Made by a program: the position numbers and the translations under genes. Under the pieces are notes generated by a model. The model saw only the letters and a list, made by a program, of their open reading frames with translations. It was not told where the DNA came from and did not search any database. Positions 11,001 to 21,851 of a stretch of DNA of 64,000 nucleotides are shown here, one piece after another; the first letter of the stretch is position 1, and every line of letters begins with the position of its first letter. The stretch comes from Saccharum officinarum (Eukaryota; Streptophyta; Magnoliopsida; Poales; Poaceae): assembly GCA_020631735.1 (NCBI GenBank), contig CM036159.1, positions 96,272,656 to 96,336,655 on the forward strand. The letters run 5' to 3'.

Positions 11001-12136
11001 ATGAGAATGAACTTGAAAGATCGGGCGGGTGGTTTGGCCACTGCTAACATGCATTGGGAAAGGAGTCTCAATGTATTGTTTCCGCCTTGTCAGTTAAGGC
11101 CCGTTCGTTGTAAGCCTGTTGTGTTCGAGACTTTGCAACTAACCTCATGCCTTGGGTAAGCCCAAAATGTTGGTGATTCCATTACGAGAACGTCTAACCT
11201 CGCACTGGGAGTGGAGAGATGGCGAGAGTAGCGTGTACCCTCGGGGCTAGAATTTGGTCGGGTTCGAGGAGTACTGTACTCTCGGGTGGCGATGGACACG
11301 TTCTGGTTTTGGGAGATCTAAATGAGGGTTGATATATGCAAGATTCAGTTCTACATATGTCGTGAAGTTAGGGATCCCCAGCTGGGTATAATCGGTTCGA
11401 ATCGTCGTTGCTCCTCGGTTATGGAGACTCGATCGCCTGACTTGCATCGTAGTTAAGAACTGGAATTGAAAGAAAGAATGAGAAATGTTTTGATGATAAT
11501 TACTTTGATCTAGATTAGGATCACCTAGAATTGGTTAATGAACCATCAATGGTAAAAGTAAAAATATTGAAGATAAGGACTTACCTTAGTAAGCTTTTCT
11601 GCAAAAGAAAATTTGATTCTTGATTACCCGTACCTTGATTCCCTAAAGCTAGCATGCCCTTGGAGTCTTTGTCTTAGTCGGGTAAGTCTTGTTGAGTACT
11701 CTCGTACTCAGGGTTTGTTAACCCCTTGTTGCAGGTGCGGTTCATGAACAAGTCTGCTTCGAGCCTTGTTGCATGACCGTCGTGGTTGAAGACAGTGACG
11801 ACGAGTAGATTGTGTGGCCTTTGGGCAAGGCATCTCGCTTGTGTGTTGTAATAAAGTTACTACCGATACTTCTCTACTAATGGTTTGTAATAATGTTACA
11901 TAAGGTTTGAAGTTTGAAAAACTGGTTTGTAATCTATGTTATTGTAAGACTTCCGCTACCTTACTCTGTTGAATATTTTGAATAAACTGTTGTAATATTG
12001 CAATACTCCTGTGATTGGATCCTGTTCGGAGGAAAGCAGGCCTTTTAAGTTATGGTGAACATAAGTACGACTGTCAGAGGTCATTATGACAATGAAGTGT
12101 ACTTGTGGGCCATCGTAATTAGGAGGTTCTGTGACA
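8042..12136 (+). repeat. 3' LTR of the Tekay element (4,095 bp)
   Basis: Starts TGTAACACCCCGGG and ends TTCTGTGACA, giving TGT/ACA ends. It contains degenerate tandem units at about 8560-9030, a GC-rich promoter region, and the long AT-rich second half shared with 1-2325. The ORF of 178 codons at 9029-9565 is GC-driven and carries no recognisable domain. Confidence 0.93.
9237..9244 (+). promoter_or_regulatory. TATA box of the Tekay LTR promoter
   Basis: TATATATA follows a GC-rich stretch and precedes a CCGGGG and CACCGTTTTCGCC region. Transcription would start near 9270. The matching position of the 5' LTR is outside the window. Confidence 0.6.
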
Positions 12137-12268
12137 ACCACCGCCGCCGCCTCCTCGCCGTCGAACACCCCGGAGGCCGCCACCTCGACCATCTCCATCA
12201 CCTCTGTGTCCCTCCATCCGCCCTGCCTCAGCATGTGGCCCAGCCGGTCCAGGTAGCTGTCCACCTAG
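12137..12268 (-). pseudogene. Host gene fragment broken by the Tekay insertion
   Basis: Read on the minus strand this gives a coherent frame (DSYLDRLGHMLRQGGW, then RDTEVMEMVEVAASGVF) that runs straight into the 3' LTR end at 12136. The frame opens at a GTG, not an ATG, because its upstream part is separated by the MITE at 12269-12510. Codon use (GC-rich third positions) looks like a grass exon. I do not recognise the family. The rest of the gene would lie to the left of the Tekay element, outside the window. Confidence 0.5.
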
Positions 12269-12510
12269 AGGCTATTTAGTTGGCAAATTTTTTGGCGAAA
12301 CGCTACGGTAGCAGTTTCATTGTTATTTAGCAAATATTGTCCAATCATAGTCTAATTAGGCTTAAAAGATTTGTCTCGTCCATTTCGTCTAAACTATGTA
12401 ATTAGTTTTATTTTTTATCTATATTTAATGCTTCATGCATGCGTTCAAAGATTCGATGTGACGGGGAATCTGAAAATTTTAGCAAAATTTTTGGCATCTA
12501 AACGGTGCCC
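12269..12510. mobile_element. Tourist-like MITE inside the broken host gene, TSD TAG
   Basis: 242 bp between AGGCTATTTAGTTGGC and TAAACGGTGCCC, flanked by TAG at 12266-12268 and 12511-12513. The interior has the common grass MITE core (GATTCGATGTGACGGGG, GTAATTAGTTTTATTTTTTAT). Confidence 0.75.
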
Positions 12511-12700
12511 TAGTGCGAGACACATACCAGGAGGACCGTGGCGACGCGGTGGACACCTCCGAGGAGGACGACCGCGTCGCTCCAAAACTCGATCCAGTGT
12601 GGCGCGGCCCTTCTCGGCTGCCCACGGCCTGCCCCCTGCTCCGGTGAGCCCCTCCTTTGTCCCTCTGCTGTCCCGAATTGCACGAGGAAAGAGATGACAT
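12511..12700 (-). pseudogene. Upstream part of the broken host gene fragment
   Basis: GC-rich minus-strand sequence whose frame (…FWSDAVVLLGGVHRVATVL, LVCVSH) joins the frame at 12137-12268 once the MITE and one TSD copy are ignored, apart from one TAG codon at the junction. It has a hydrophobic helix-like stretch. Family not recognised. It could also be a chance open frame in GC-rich DNA. Confidence 0.35.
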
Positions 12701-12729
12701 GTGGGTCCCACGTGTCATTGACTGGTTGA

Positions 12730-12857
12730 ATAAATTTGGGTACTATGTTTTAGGTAGTATTGTTAGAGTTAGAAGCAAAATATAGGTAATATAAAAATAT
12801 ATGGCTACCTAAACAGATATTTAGGTAGCCTGATTTAGGTAGTAGTATTGAAGATGC
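12730..12857. repeat. Degenerate MITE-like segment
   Basis: Contains inverted copies of GGTAGTA and TTTAGGTAG and ends in TTGAAGATGCTCTC, the reverse of the GAGCATCTTCAA ends common to grass MULE-type MITEs. No clear TSD was seen. Confidence 0.35.
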
Positions 12858-14042
12858 TCTCGCTGCTCCGGCTGGGCGGCGCTGGGCCACCGCCATCCTC
12901 CACCGGGCCACCCGACCCTCCGCACGGAGAGGAGACACGCAGACGCAGTGGTGGACCTGGTGGCCGAACCTGACACTGGGTGGTAGGTAGTAGTTGCACG
13001 AAGGTCGTTGCTTCTGCCCCCATGTGGTTGCGGGTTGCCCATGCCATCGTACGGACGCGCTGCAATTTCATAAGAGCAAGTTTAATAATCCCAGCCTGCA
13101 TCCGGCTGCAAGAAGAACAAAACGGTGACTCCCAGCTAGCTCCTAGCCTGTATCCGGCTGCAAGACTGTTTTTTCCTCTCGTACTCTGTGTTTCAGCCGG
13201 CGGCAAGCTAAGCGCTCGCTCAACCTTCTCTCTCCTAGCGTGGCAAGATTTTTGGTGACATGGAGTTCATCTCGCCGGCTCACATACGTTATTATACCTG
13301 CTCTATGGGCACAAGTGGGCAACCGCAACAACGCTGTCAAAGAGCACAGTAAAGTTTACTCTGTGGTAAGTTCCGATCCGCCGTGACTTTCGCTTCATCC
13401 CACGCGTGGGCAACAGGCTACATACCTCCCACGTCTCGTCTCAAACATGGGCCGGTGCTGGGCTGGAGCATCCGGCCTTGTCTCTAGAACCTCATGTAAT
13501 GCTAAGAAAAAATATAGTCCTCTAAAATCAAAATGTAATCTCGTTTCAATTATTTTAGCCTCCTTTGTCTAGTTTAACACCTCCGTTGTATCCTTTCATC
13601 TGGCTCTGCCATTGGTTTCAAGGAATCCCTTCGTTCTCATATAACTGCAGGTGCAGTAAGGACCGGAGTGACGACATCTTAAAGATGAGACGTTAGGATA
13701 TGAATATGACGGGAGGGAGCGTCAGCAGGCCAGCACCTACTATTACAGCTCTAGAGAAATATGGTTATGGAGCATAAATAAATATCATGACGGCCGGCTA
13801 AAGAAGGATAAAATCAGATGGCGTGCCCATGTCCGCGATCGATCCCTTCTCCTCTGCAAGAAAGCAAGATCCCCAGATGGCGACGCGTCAAATTAAAGGC
13901 GGGACGCCTGGAGGGACATCGAGCAAGGAAAAGCCCAAACCGTCTGGCACAAGCAACGCCTCCCCCCCTGGTTCAAGTGAAGAAAGAAAGCTTTGCCGCT
14001 ACTCGACTTCGATTCGAACCCACACAGGGCACAAGGCAAAAG
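12858..14042. repeat. Duplicated block A, proximal degenerate copy
   Basis: Runs of near identity with 22445-25378: GACGCAGTGGTGGACCTGG at 12942/22546, GCGTGCCCATGTCCGCGATC at 13820/25157, AAATTAAAGGCGGGA at 13890/25230, and others in the same order. The distal copy leads into the host gene at 25549. In this copy similarity stops at about 14042, just before the region that would hold the gene, so the gene itself has been lost here. Confidence 0.8.
13072..13303. mobile_element. MITE with AGAGCARGTWTAATAAY inverted ends
   Basis: Begins AGAGCAAGTTTAATAAT and ends with the inverted ATTATACCTGCTCT. It is absent from the paralogous block at 22740-22770, where the flanking sequences adjoin, which supports insertion after the duplication. 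Confidence 0.65.
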
Positions 14043-14340
14043 CCAAGGGGGAAAACACATGAACTAGTTTCATATTTTTATAATTTAAAATAAATTAATT
14101 ACGAACTTCTAGAGATCGAACTGGATTTTTATTATTATTAGAAAATAGAAAACCATTTTAAAAATCAACCGCGGACTAATTTGTCCAGTTTTGACAGTTA
14201 GAGGGTGTCTGTTATCCAGTTTCATAGTTGAAGGTTGCAAATCGAACTTGAATACGAGTTGGAGGTTAAAAAATGGAATTTACCTAATAAAAAATAGGAA
14301 CCCTGGTTTGAGGGCTTATACTAAAGTTGCTCTTAGCATT
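14043..14340. other. AT-rich spacer, no gene seen
   Basis: No coding frame with recognisable content. It replaces the gene expected from the paralogous copy at 25400-26300. Confidence 0.5.
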
Positions 14341-14501
14341 TTCCTGCTTGTGAACTAAGTGGACTTGGATCAAGTTCATTTGGTGTCCCAACTAAGTTCA
14401 GGACATTCCGACGCTCGTTGGATGGTCGTTAGCAACCTAGTTGCATCTCTTAGATTGTTGCGTCGAGAACAACAAAACGGCAAGGCTATTGTAGTTAAGA
14501 C
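14340..14501. repeat. Duplicated block B, left part (split by the copia insertion)
   Basis: Matches 59340-59500 (AAGTTCAGGACATTC, GACGCTCGTTGGATG, GTTGCATC…). Similarity resumes at 21220 after the copia element, matching 59500 onward. Confidence 0.75.
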
Positions 14502-15007
14502 TGTTGTATCTCTATCTTCTTAGGGTTCATTAGATCGGGTATGCATTCATCAAAAGTATATGGAACAATATTTCCTACTTCATGATCTACTGAGGAAAAT
14601 GGAGAGAGAAACAGAGAGAGAAGTAGGAAACTGCAAACCATCTAGAGCCGGAGTCGTAGCAGTGGGGTTGGACGTCTCGTTCGCCGGCGGTGCCATCTGC
14701 GCGCCGGCAGCGACAGTCGGTGGAGACGGAGGCGGTGAAGTGGCGTCGGGGTGGCGTTGCCGGCGTCGGTGAGGATTCCCGTCGCTGGCAGCGCCCCTTT
14801 CTTGATCGGGTTAGGGTTTAGGATGTTGGTGGGGAGACTGGCGGCGCGGTCAACCTCGTACTGCGAGCCCCGGCCCCCCACCTTCCTTTATAGCGCTGTG
14901 CGACGGGGGGCCACCAATCATGTAGGGTTGGGCGCCCCCGATCAGGGCGCGAGAACAAGGCCCATTTAGGCCGTTGGGCCTAACTAGATGGGAGATCAAT
15001 CCTAACA
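14502..15007 (-). repeat. 3' LTR of the copia element
   Basis: On minus it begins TGTTAGGATTGATC and ends ATACAACA. 506 bp. Confidence 0.92.
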
Positions 15008-15361
15008 TTCTCCCCCTTGATCTCTCGTATATTCTTCGTTCTTTAATTTCATACTCAAAACTTTCGATTCATGTTTTTCTTGCTTCTATCCTATTCCATT
15101 ACAGATTAGTGCATTGAATTGTCTTATCGTCACAGCAATTAGTGCCGTTAGACTAACAGCCACAACACATTTCTCCATTTTAGAATGAAACTTTCTTCTG
15201 GGCCCTTCATATGTTCGGGAATCATAGGCTTTCCTTTAAACCCATGCCGGCTACGTGTTCTCTGAACACGTTGGATGGTAAGCCCTTTGTGAGCGGATCC
15301 GCGAGCATTTTCTCTGTACTTATATGCTCAAGATTTATTATATGATCCCAAACTTTATCTT

Positions 15362-15994
15362 TCACAACATAGTACTTATGTCAATGTGTTTGGCAGCACC
15401 ACTTGACCTATTGTTGTGAGCATACTGTACCGCTGGATTGTTATCATAATACAACCTCAGTGGTTCATTGATATTATCAATCACTTTCAATCCGGGTATG
15501 AATTTCTTTAGCCAATTCACCTGCCCCGTTGCCTCATAGCATGCTACAAACTCGGCATACATTGTCGAGGATGTAGTTATGGTTTGCTTAGAGCTTTTCC
15601 ACGATATAGCCCCTCCTACGAGAGTAAATATATATCCTGACGTGGATTTTCTTTCTTCTCCTGCATAATCGGAATCTGAATACCCCTCTATCTGCAGGGA
15701 ATCAGATCTTCTATACGTTAGCATGAGGCCTTTCGTACCCTGCAAATAACGCAGGACTTTCTTCACTAATTTCCAATGTTCTATTTCTGGATTCTTTTGA
15801 TATCTGTCAAGTAACCCGGTAACAAAAGCTAAGTCAGAGCGTGTACACACTTGAGCATATTGTAAACTTCCAACTGCCGAAGCATACGGTACCGCTTTCA
15901 TTCGATTAATCTCATATTCGTTCTTGGGACATTGATGTTCCCCAAATCTATCGCCCTTGACAATAGGAGCAGGTGAAGGACTGCACGCACGCAT
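15362..15994 (-). pseudogene. Copia RNase H region
   Basis: 210 codons, with MKAVPYASAVGSLQYAQ, RSDLAFVTGLLDRYQ, SWKSSKQTITTSSTMYAEF and LYYDNNPAVQYAHN, the standard C-terminal RT and RNase H motifs of Ty1/copia. It is separated from the RT by a short stretch with frame slips around 15995-16042. Confidence 0.85.
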
Positions 15995-16042
15995 ACTAAA
16001 TTTCTTCAGAACCTTTTTCTATGTATGCCTTTTGCGATAATC

Positions 16043-16579
16043 CTAGAACCCCTTTCTTCTGTCTCGGTGAATCTCTATTCCCAAAACGAACGAGGCCTCA
16101 CCGAGATCTTTCATATCAAAGTTTGAGGACAAGAATTTCTTCGTTTCCATTAGTAGATTGACATCACTGCTAGCAAGCAGAATATCATCCACATACAAAA
16201 TCAGGAATATATACTTTCCATTCTTGAATTTTGCGTAAACGCAATTGTCCTCAACATTTTCCTTAAACCCAAAACCTTTTATTGTTCTATCAAATTTCAA
16301 ATACCACTGTCTTGAGGCTTGTTTCAATCCGTAGATTGATTTCTTTAGGTGGCATCCCATATTTTCTTTTCCTTTTACAACAAAACCTTTTGGTTATGCC
16401 ATATAAACATTTTCTTCCAAATCCCCATTAAGGAACGCCGTCCTTACATCCATTTGATGTAATTCCAAATCATAGTGGGCTACAAGTGCCATTATAATTC
16501 TGCAGAAATCTTTACATGAGACTGGAGAAAACGTCTCATTGTAATCAATCCCTTCTCTTTGCGTAAAGCCTTTCGCCAT
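16043..16579 (-). pseudogene. Copia reverse transcriptase, interrupted
   Basis: Two open pieces (16394-16579 and 16043-16360) carry RT motifs: GIDYNETFSPV, HQMDVRTAFLNGDLEE, SIYGLKQASRQW and the catalytic YVDD near 16190, then MKDLGEASFVLGIEIHRD. They are separated by a TAA in place of a sense codon after VYMA. The motif set resembles Angela-type copia. Confidence 0.88.
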
Positions 16580-16636
16580 AAGTCGCGCTTTAAATCTTTC
16601 TACATTCCCTTGGGAGTCATATTTTGTTTTGTAGAT

Positions 16637-18474
16637 TCATTTACAACCTACTGTTTTGGCTCCTTTAGGAATAATTACCAAGTCCCAAACTTTGTTGGTA
16701 CTCATTGATTTCATTTCATCTTCTATGGCCTTAAGCCACTTTGATGAGTGGTCGCTTCTCATGGCTTCTTCAAATGAGGTGGGATCATCCTCCATCTGAA
16801 ATTCTTCTGTTTCATAAACTTCATAGTCATTAGAAATAGCTGACCTTCTTGTTCTTTGAAACCTTCTAGGTGCCTCTGGCACTTGTTCCACATTGGGCTG
16901 TTGCTGTTCTTCCTCATGCGCGACATTTGGTTCTATAGGTTCCTCAAGGACAGGCTCCTCAAGGATAGGTTCCTCATGTTCATTCATTGTCGCCACGGGA
17001 GAACTTGCAACAGGTGTTGGCACTACAGTGTCTTGCACTGTCGGCGCAACAGCAACAGGTAGCGTAAAGAATGGTTCTTTAACCATCGGAGTGGGTACAT
17101 GTACCCGCTTCTCCTGTAGGCTTATTTCTCATGCTACCATGCTCCCCCTGATCATGTTATCCTCCAAGAACACAGCGTGTCTTGTTTATACAATCTTCGT
17201 ATGTCTGTCAGGACAATAGAAGCGATATCCTTTCGATCTTTCTGGATAGCCAATAAAATGGCAGCTGACTGTCTTGGAGTCTAACTTTTCTATGTTTGGG
17301 TTAAACACTTTTGCCTCAGCTGGACAGCCCCACACACGCAAATGGTTAAGTAAGGGTTCCCTTCCTGTCCATAATTCATACGGTGTTTTAGACACCGATT
17401 TGCTTGGTACTCGATTAAGTATGTGAATGGCGGTTTTTAGTGCCTCCATCCATAAACTAATCGGTAATGTGGAGTAATTTATCATGCTTCTTACCATATC
17501 CATTAAGGTACAGTTACGTCTTTCAGCCACTCCATTCTGCTAAGGCTCCCCGGTGTGGAGTACTGAGTGACTATGTCATTTTCCTGTAAAAACTTTGCAA
17601 ACGGTCTAGGAATTTGGCCATATGGGGTATGTCGCCCATAGTACTCTCCACCTCAGTCTGATCGTACTATCTTTATTTTCTTATTGTGCTAATTTTCAAC
17701 CTCAGCTTTAAATATTTTGAATTTATCCAATGCTTCTGATCTTTTTTTAATTGGATAAATATAGCCATAACGAGAGTAGTCGTCTGTGAATGTTGTAAAC
17801 GAATCATAACCATCCACACTTTTCATAGGAAATGGACCACATATATCAGTGTGGATTATTTCTAAAGTTCCTACGCTTCGTTTGACATTTTTCTTAATTT
17901 TCTTGACATAATTTCCTTTGATGCAATCAACGCATTGTTCTAAATCTGAAAATTCTAAGTGCGGAAGAATTTATTCTTTAATCAGCCGTTCTATTCTCCC
18001 TCTTGAAATATGGCCTAATCGACAGTGCCATAATTTCGAAGAGGCATCATCAATTCGCTTCCGCTTCTTAGTTACATTCACAGATGAGGAATCATTCATA
18101 TTCTCATCGCATATATTATTCGCATTCTCATCAAGAGATAATAAATAAAGCTTGTCTTGTCGGAAGGCAAGACCAACACATTCATTATCAACAAGTATCT
18201 TACATTTGCCATTACCAAAATGGCAATCTATTTCATCATCATCAAGTTTCGAAACACTTATTAAATTTTTACGCAAAGAGGGAACATAAAGTACTTCTTT
18301 AAGTCTAAGTACAAAGCTATTATTCAATTCTAAAGATAAATCTCCAATAGCTTCAACATTGGCTTGTACTCCATTTGCAACTTTAATCGTTCTTTCACCT
18401 CTTTGCAAGGTTCTCGTCCCACTTAACCCCTGTAAAGAATTTGCAACATGAGTAGTTGCTCCTGAATCACCCAC
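16637..18474 (-). pseudogene. Copia protease, integrase and linker, interrupted
   Basis: Protease is DSGATTHVAN at the start of the piece 17971-18474, followed by a GAG-pre-integrase motif (LWHCRLGHISRGRIERL). The integrase C-terminal half is 17186-17530 ([31 protein letters not shown]). 16637-17086 is the Glu/Pro/Val-rich linker ahead of RT. Several stops lie between the pieces (17540-17960). Confidence 0.85.
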
Positions 18475-19466
18475 TAAGTGGATTTAGCATAACATAAATA
18501 CAGGGATTCATCTACAAATGTAACAAATTCATCACCTCTTTTTAGTAGAGATTTCAGAAAGTCTGTACAGTCTCTCTTGTAGTGTCCCTTCTTGAAGCAG
18601 TGCTTGCATTGATCTTTTTCAGCTCCACCATAGGAGTTGTTCTGCTGATTTTCAGAGTCCTGGGGTTTCTTTCCCTGTGAATTTGAGGAAGAGGTCTTAT
18701 CCCACTTGGATTTCCCTTGTGGTTTAAAATTCTTGTCATTAAAGCTCTTTCTTTTATTATCCTTCACAAAGTGAGCGGATTCACCCTGTGAGGACTTAAT
18801 CCTCTCATCTTCTTGAGCACACATTGAAATAAATCTTTCTATGCCCCATCTTTCAGGCTACATATTATAGTTCACAATAAAAGTGTCATATTCTTTTATC
18901 AAAGAAGCAAAAATTAAATGAATCAGGAAATCATCTTCCTTCAAATTCATTTCCTTTAGCTTAGATGCCGTAGTGTTCATCTTCAAAATGTGCTCTCTTA
19001 TGCTACCACCTGTGTATTTCTCATTCACAAGCTTCTTTATCAGTGAACTTGTGGCCTTGATAGACCCAGTAAACTGACTCTTGATTTTATCAAGATATTA
19101 TGTGGCAGTAGCACATTCAGGGATTGAGCCCCTTATCTGTTCTTCTATGGTGGCCTTGGCTACCAACAGGCACTTACGGTTGGAGAGAGTCCATTGCCTA
19201 TGTTCAAGATCATATTTCATTCTTATCTCAGCATGATCACGCTTTCTAGTAGCGAAATCAGCGTCAGATTCATTTTCGTCTCTCACCGGGTCCTCTGGTT
19301 CAATGGGACACGATGAGATGATGGCAAAATTGACCTCTCCCAACACAAGTTCCAGTTCTTATTTCTCCCGCCACACACGGTAATTGCTCCCGTTGAGTGT
19401 CGGGATATTCGCGATGTTCACAATATATTTGCCTCCTGAAACCACACCAGAGTAAGTGAGAAACAT
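18474..19466 (-). pseudogene. Copia gag with zinc knuckle, interrupted
   Basis: Pieces 18474-18824 and 19098-19346 with a decayed part between. The knuckle is CKHCFKKGHYKRDC. The N-terminus reads YIVNIANIPTLNGSNY from near 19440, as in Angela-type gag. A probable ATG lies at about 19466, 17 bases below the first leader hairpin. Confidence 0.8.
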
Positions 19467-19482
19467 TTATACATAAAATCGC

Positions 19483-19838
19483 ATGCTTTAACCTAACGTT
19501 GGTCAAATTAAAACATATAATTCATCCATGCAAACATTTTACATCACCGTTGGGCAGAAGTAAAATTAATGCACAATTTCTCATGGATCAAAATTATAAT
19601 ATTGTTATTAACAACGTTGGTCAGAAAATAACAATATCATAATCTCATCAAAATTTTCAGAAATTTATTTCTCTTAAAATTAAATTATCCCGTTGGTTCA
19701 AATTTAATCAAAGAGAACAATAATTATCATGCACAGCGGAAACATTAATAATCTTTTCATATTATTAATTTTCAGAAGCACTAAAAGATTCACTGTTTTC
19801 TGTGCAAAATATCGTTGGATAAAATTTGCACAAAAAAT
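19483..19838 (-). other. Array of five stem-loops with identical CCAACG loop in the copia leader
   Basis: Inverted repeats at 19483-19516, 19529-19573, 19593-19643, 19669-19717 and 19795-19838 each hold CGTTGG (CCAACG in the element's RNA) in the loop. The best stem has 17-base arms with one mismatch (19593-19609 with 19627-19643). A further hairpin without the loop motif lies at 19744-19769. The array sits immediately upstream of gag, where packaging and dimerisation signals of retroelements are expected. Confidence 0.7.
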
Positions 19839-19919
19839 TGTGTCAAAATTATTCAAATTCATCAAAATATGCATTTAAAATTGCTTCTGGAAATTAATAA
19901 GAAAATTTTTCTTCTTCTT

Positions 19920-20714
19920 TTCATTTTCAGCCCAGCGCGGCCCAAGACGCACTGAAAACCGGCTCGGCCCGGCTTGCCTCGCGCGCACAGGCCGCACCCA
20001 GGCCGCAACCTAGGCCTGGGCCGGCAAAGCGTCGCGCGCGCTTGCGCCCGCTTGGGCCGGCGAGTTGGCCCATCGAATCTCGGTCATCCGTCTCGATCCG
20101 ACAGTCGAGCGGCCGTTTCGACTGATCAAAAAGTCACCGGCCGTCGTTCCCTGGAAAACCCTAGCCATTCGTCCCTTCCCTTTCTCTCTCTTCTTCGCCG
20201 CTCTCTCTCTCTCCAGCGGCAGAAGTGAGCCACAACCGAGAGCGAACAGACGAGCGAGCCGGTCCTTTGCGCCGTCGAGCGGCCTGGCCGCGGCGCCCCT
20301 TGGCTGAGCCCAGCGAGCAGCGAGCCGAATCGGCGCTTCTTCTCCTGCGCCGGTGAAGATTCATCCGACGCACCCTAACCCTAGCCCTACTTTCCCCTTT
20401 CTGATTTGAGTTGTTCTTTTCGGGTTTATCCGAATGGGAAAATAGGGTTAGGGTTAGGGTTAGGGTTCGTTCTTGCCGATTTGTTTTCTTTGCTTTCATT
20501 TCTTTCTTTCTTTTTGTTCATCCGAATGTAAAACTGGGATTAGGGTTAGGGTTTGCCGATTTCTTTCCCGATCCGCAGCGGATCGGATGAGTTCTACCTT
20601 TGTTTTACTCATTTCCCATCTAGGGTTAGTCTTCCAGTGAGTGTTCTTTGCCGATCCGAAATCGGTTTGCCCCGATCTAGGTTTCTACTTAGTAAAAACC
20701 GGCTCCGGTACCAT
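19920..20714 (-). other. GC-rich copia leader with telomere-like GGGTTA run
   Basis: Non-coding leader between PBS and the hairpin array. On the plus strand it looks like a grass 5' UTR (AAACCCTAGCC, CT-rich runs, CAGCGGCAG). It contains four tandem GGGTTA units at about 20444-20468 and more at 20540. Open frames here are GC artefacts. Confidence 0.55.
20701..20713 (-). other. Primer binding site of the copia element
   Basis: Read on minus as TGGTACCGGAGCC, one base after the 5' LTR end. It is close to TGGTATCAGAGC (initiator tRNA-Met) with two mismatches. Confidence 0.65.
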
Positions 20715-21219
20715 TGTTGTATCTCTATCTTCTTAGGGTTCATTAGATTGGGTATGCATTCATCAAAAGTATATGGAACAACATTTCCTACTTCATGATC
20801 TACTGAGGAAAAGGGAGAGAGAAACAGAGAGAGAAGTAGGAAACTGCAAACCATCTAGAGCTGGAGTCGTAGCAGTGGGGTTGGACGTCTCGTTCGCCGG
20901 CGGTGCCATCTGCGCGCCGGCAGCGACGGTCGGTGGAGACGGAGGCAGTGAAGTGGCGTCGGGGTGGCGTTGCCGGCGTCGGTGAGGATTCCCGTCGCTG
21001 GCAGCGCCCCTATCTTGATCGGGTTAGGGTTTAGGATGTTAGTGGGGTGACTGGTGGCGCAGTCAACCTCGTACTGCGAGCCCCGGCCCCCCACCTTCCT
21101 TTATAGCACTGTGCGACGGGGGCCCACCAACCATGTAGGGTTGGGCGCCCCCGATCAAGGCGCGAGAACAAGGCCCATTTAGGCCGTTGGGCTAACTAGA
21201 TGGAAGATCAATCCTAACA
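20715..21219 (-). repeat. 5' LTR of the copia element
   Basis: 505 bp copy of 14502-15007, with the same ends (TGTTGTATC … CCTAACA on plus). Confidence 0.92.
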
Positions 21220-21851
21220 AAGACTTTTTGCCACACGTGATTCGATCAAAAAAAACTCGTTTTGTCTTGATGAGTTTGTTTAGCTAAACGGCAAGGCTAA
21301 TGGTGATATGGATAAGTCTGAATTCTGCTCTATCCGACTTTCACAGGATATGAGATCCTTGTCACTCAGAATCACGACCGGCATATATACCGTGTGCATC
21401 CTTCGCTACTACAAAATGTAAACTTCACAGATGAGGAAAAGTGGGTTCAGAAGAAGAAGAAGAAGAATATGATGCGTACAAGAAACTGCAGACTTTTAAT
21501 TCCGTTCGTCGCGGAAAAGGAGAACTGAAACTCTGAAGAAATCGAAATCTATAATGAAAATAACGGTGGGACAGGTGTATCGGCTGAAATCTCGTTGTCT
21601 CTACATGTATAGTACGCTGTGCTCTTCATACGCCGCCTGTATATAGTCTATAGATACGTCCCGTCATTATACACACGAAGAACCCATGCGCATCATTGCA
21701 GTGCTCCTAGTTTGTTTGGTACCCCCATATCACCATCGGCCATCGCCCATCGGGTTGGATACATGTATGTAGCCTTCAGCTGAAAGCACCAACACGTATA
21801 CATAGTATTGTACGTCTTATTCTGTCCCTGCATTATTATACTATACATATA

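Larger units (their letters stand above)
1..12136 (+). mobile_element. Tekay-type Ty3/gypsy chromovirus (5' LTR truncated by window start)
   Basis: LTR retrotransposon with two near-identical LTRs (1-2325 partial, 8042-12136 complete), PBS, polypurine tract, a pre-gag ORF, gag-pol and an integrase ending in a chromodomain. Domain order gag, protease, RT, RNase H, integrase, chromodomain and the 4.1-kb LTRs fit the plant Tekay (Del) chromovirus lineage. By eye I count about 30 differences over roughly 2.3 kb between the LTRs, which suggests a recent insertion. Target-site duplication cannot be checked because the left flank is outside the window. The lineage name is an inference from domain order and the chromodomain. 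Confidence 0.93.
14502..21219 (-). mobile_element. Ty1/copia retrotransposon (Angela/Tork-like), TSD AAGAC
   Basis: 6,718 bp with LTRs at 14502-15007 and 20715-21219 (about 97% alike by eye). They are flanked by perfect 5-bp repeats AAGAC (14497-14501 and 21220-21224). The coding strand is minus: gag near 19466, then knuckle, protease, integrase, RT and RNase H at 15362. The polypurine tract (GATCAAGGGGGAGAA read on minus, 15009-15024) abuts the left LTR, which is therefore the 3' LTR. The paralogous locus at 59490 lacks the element, giving an empty site. All ORFs are broken, so this copy is inactive. Confidence 0.93.

Noticed and set aside
20444..20468. Interstitial telomere
   Set aside because: Only four hexamers of the non-plant type inside a retroelement leader. 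Too short for an interstitial telomere tract.
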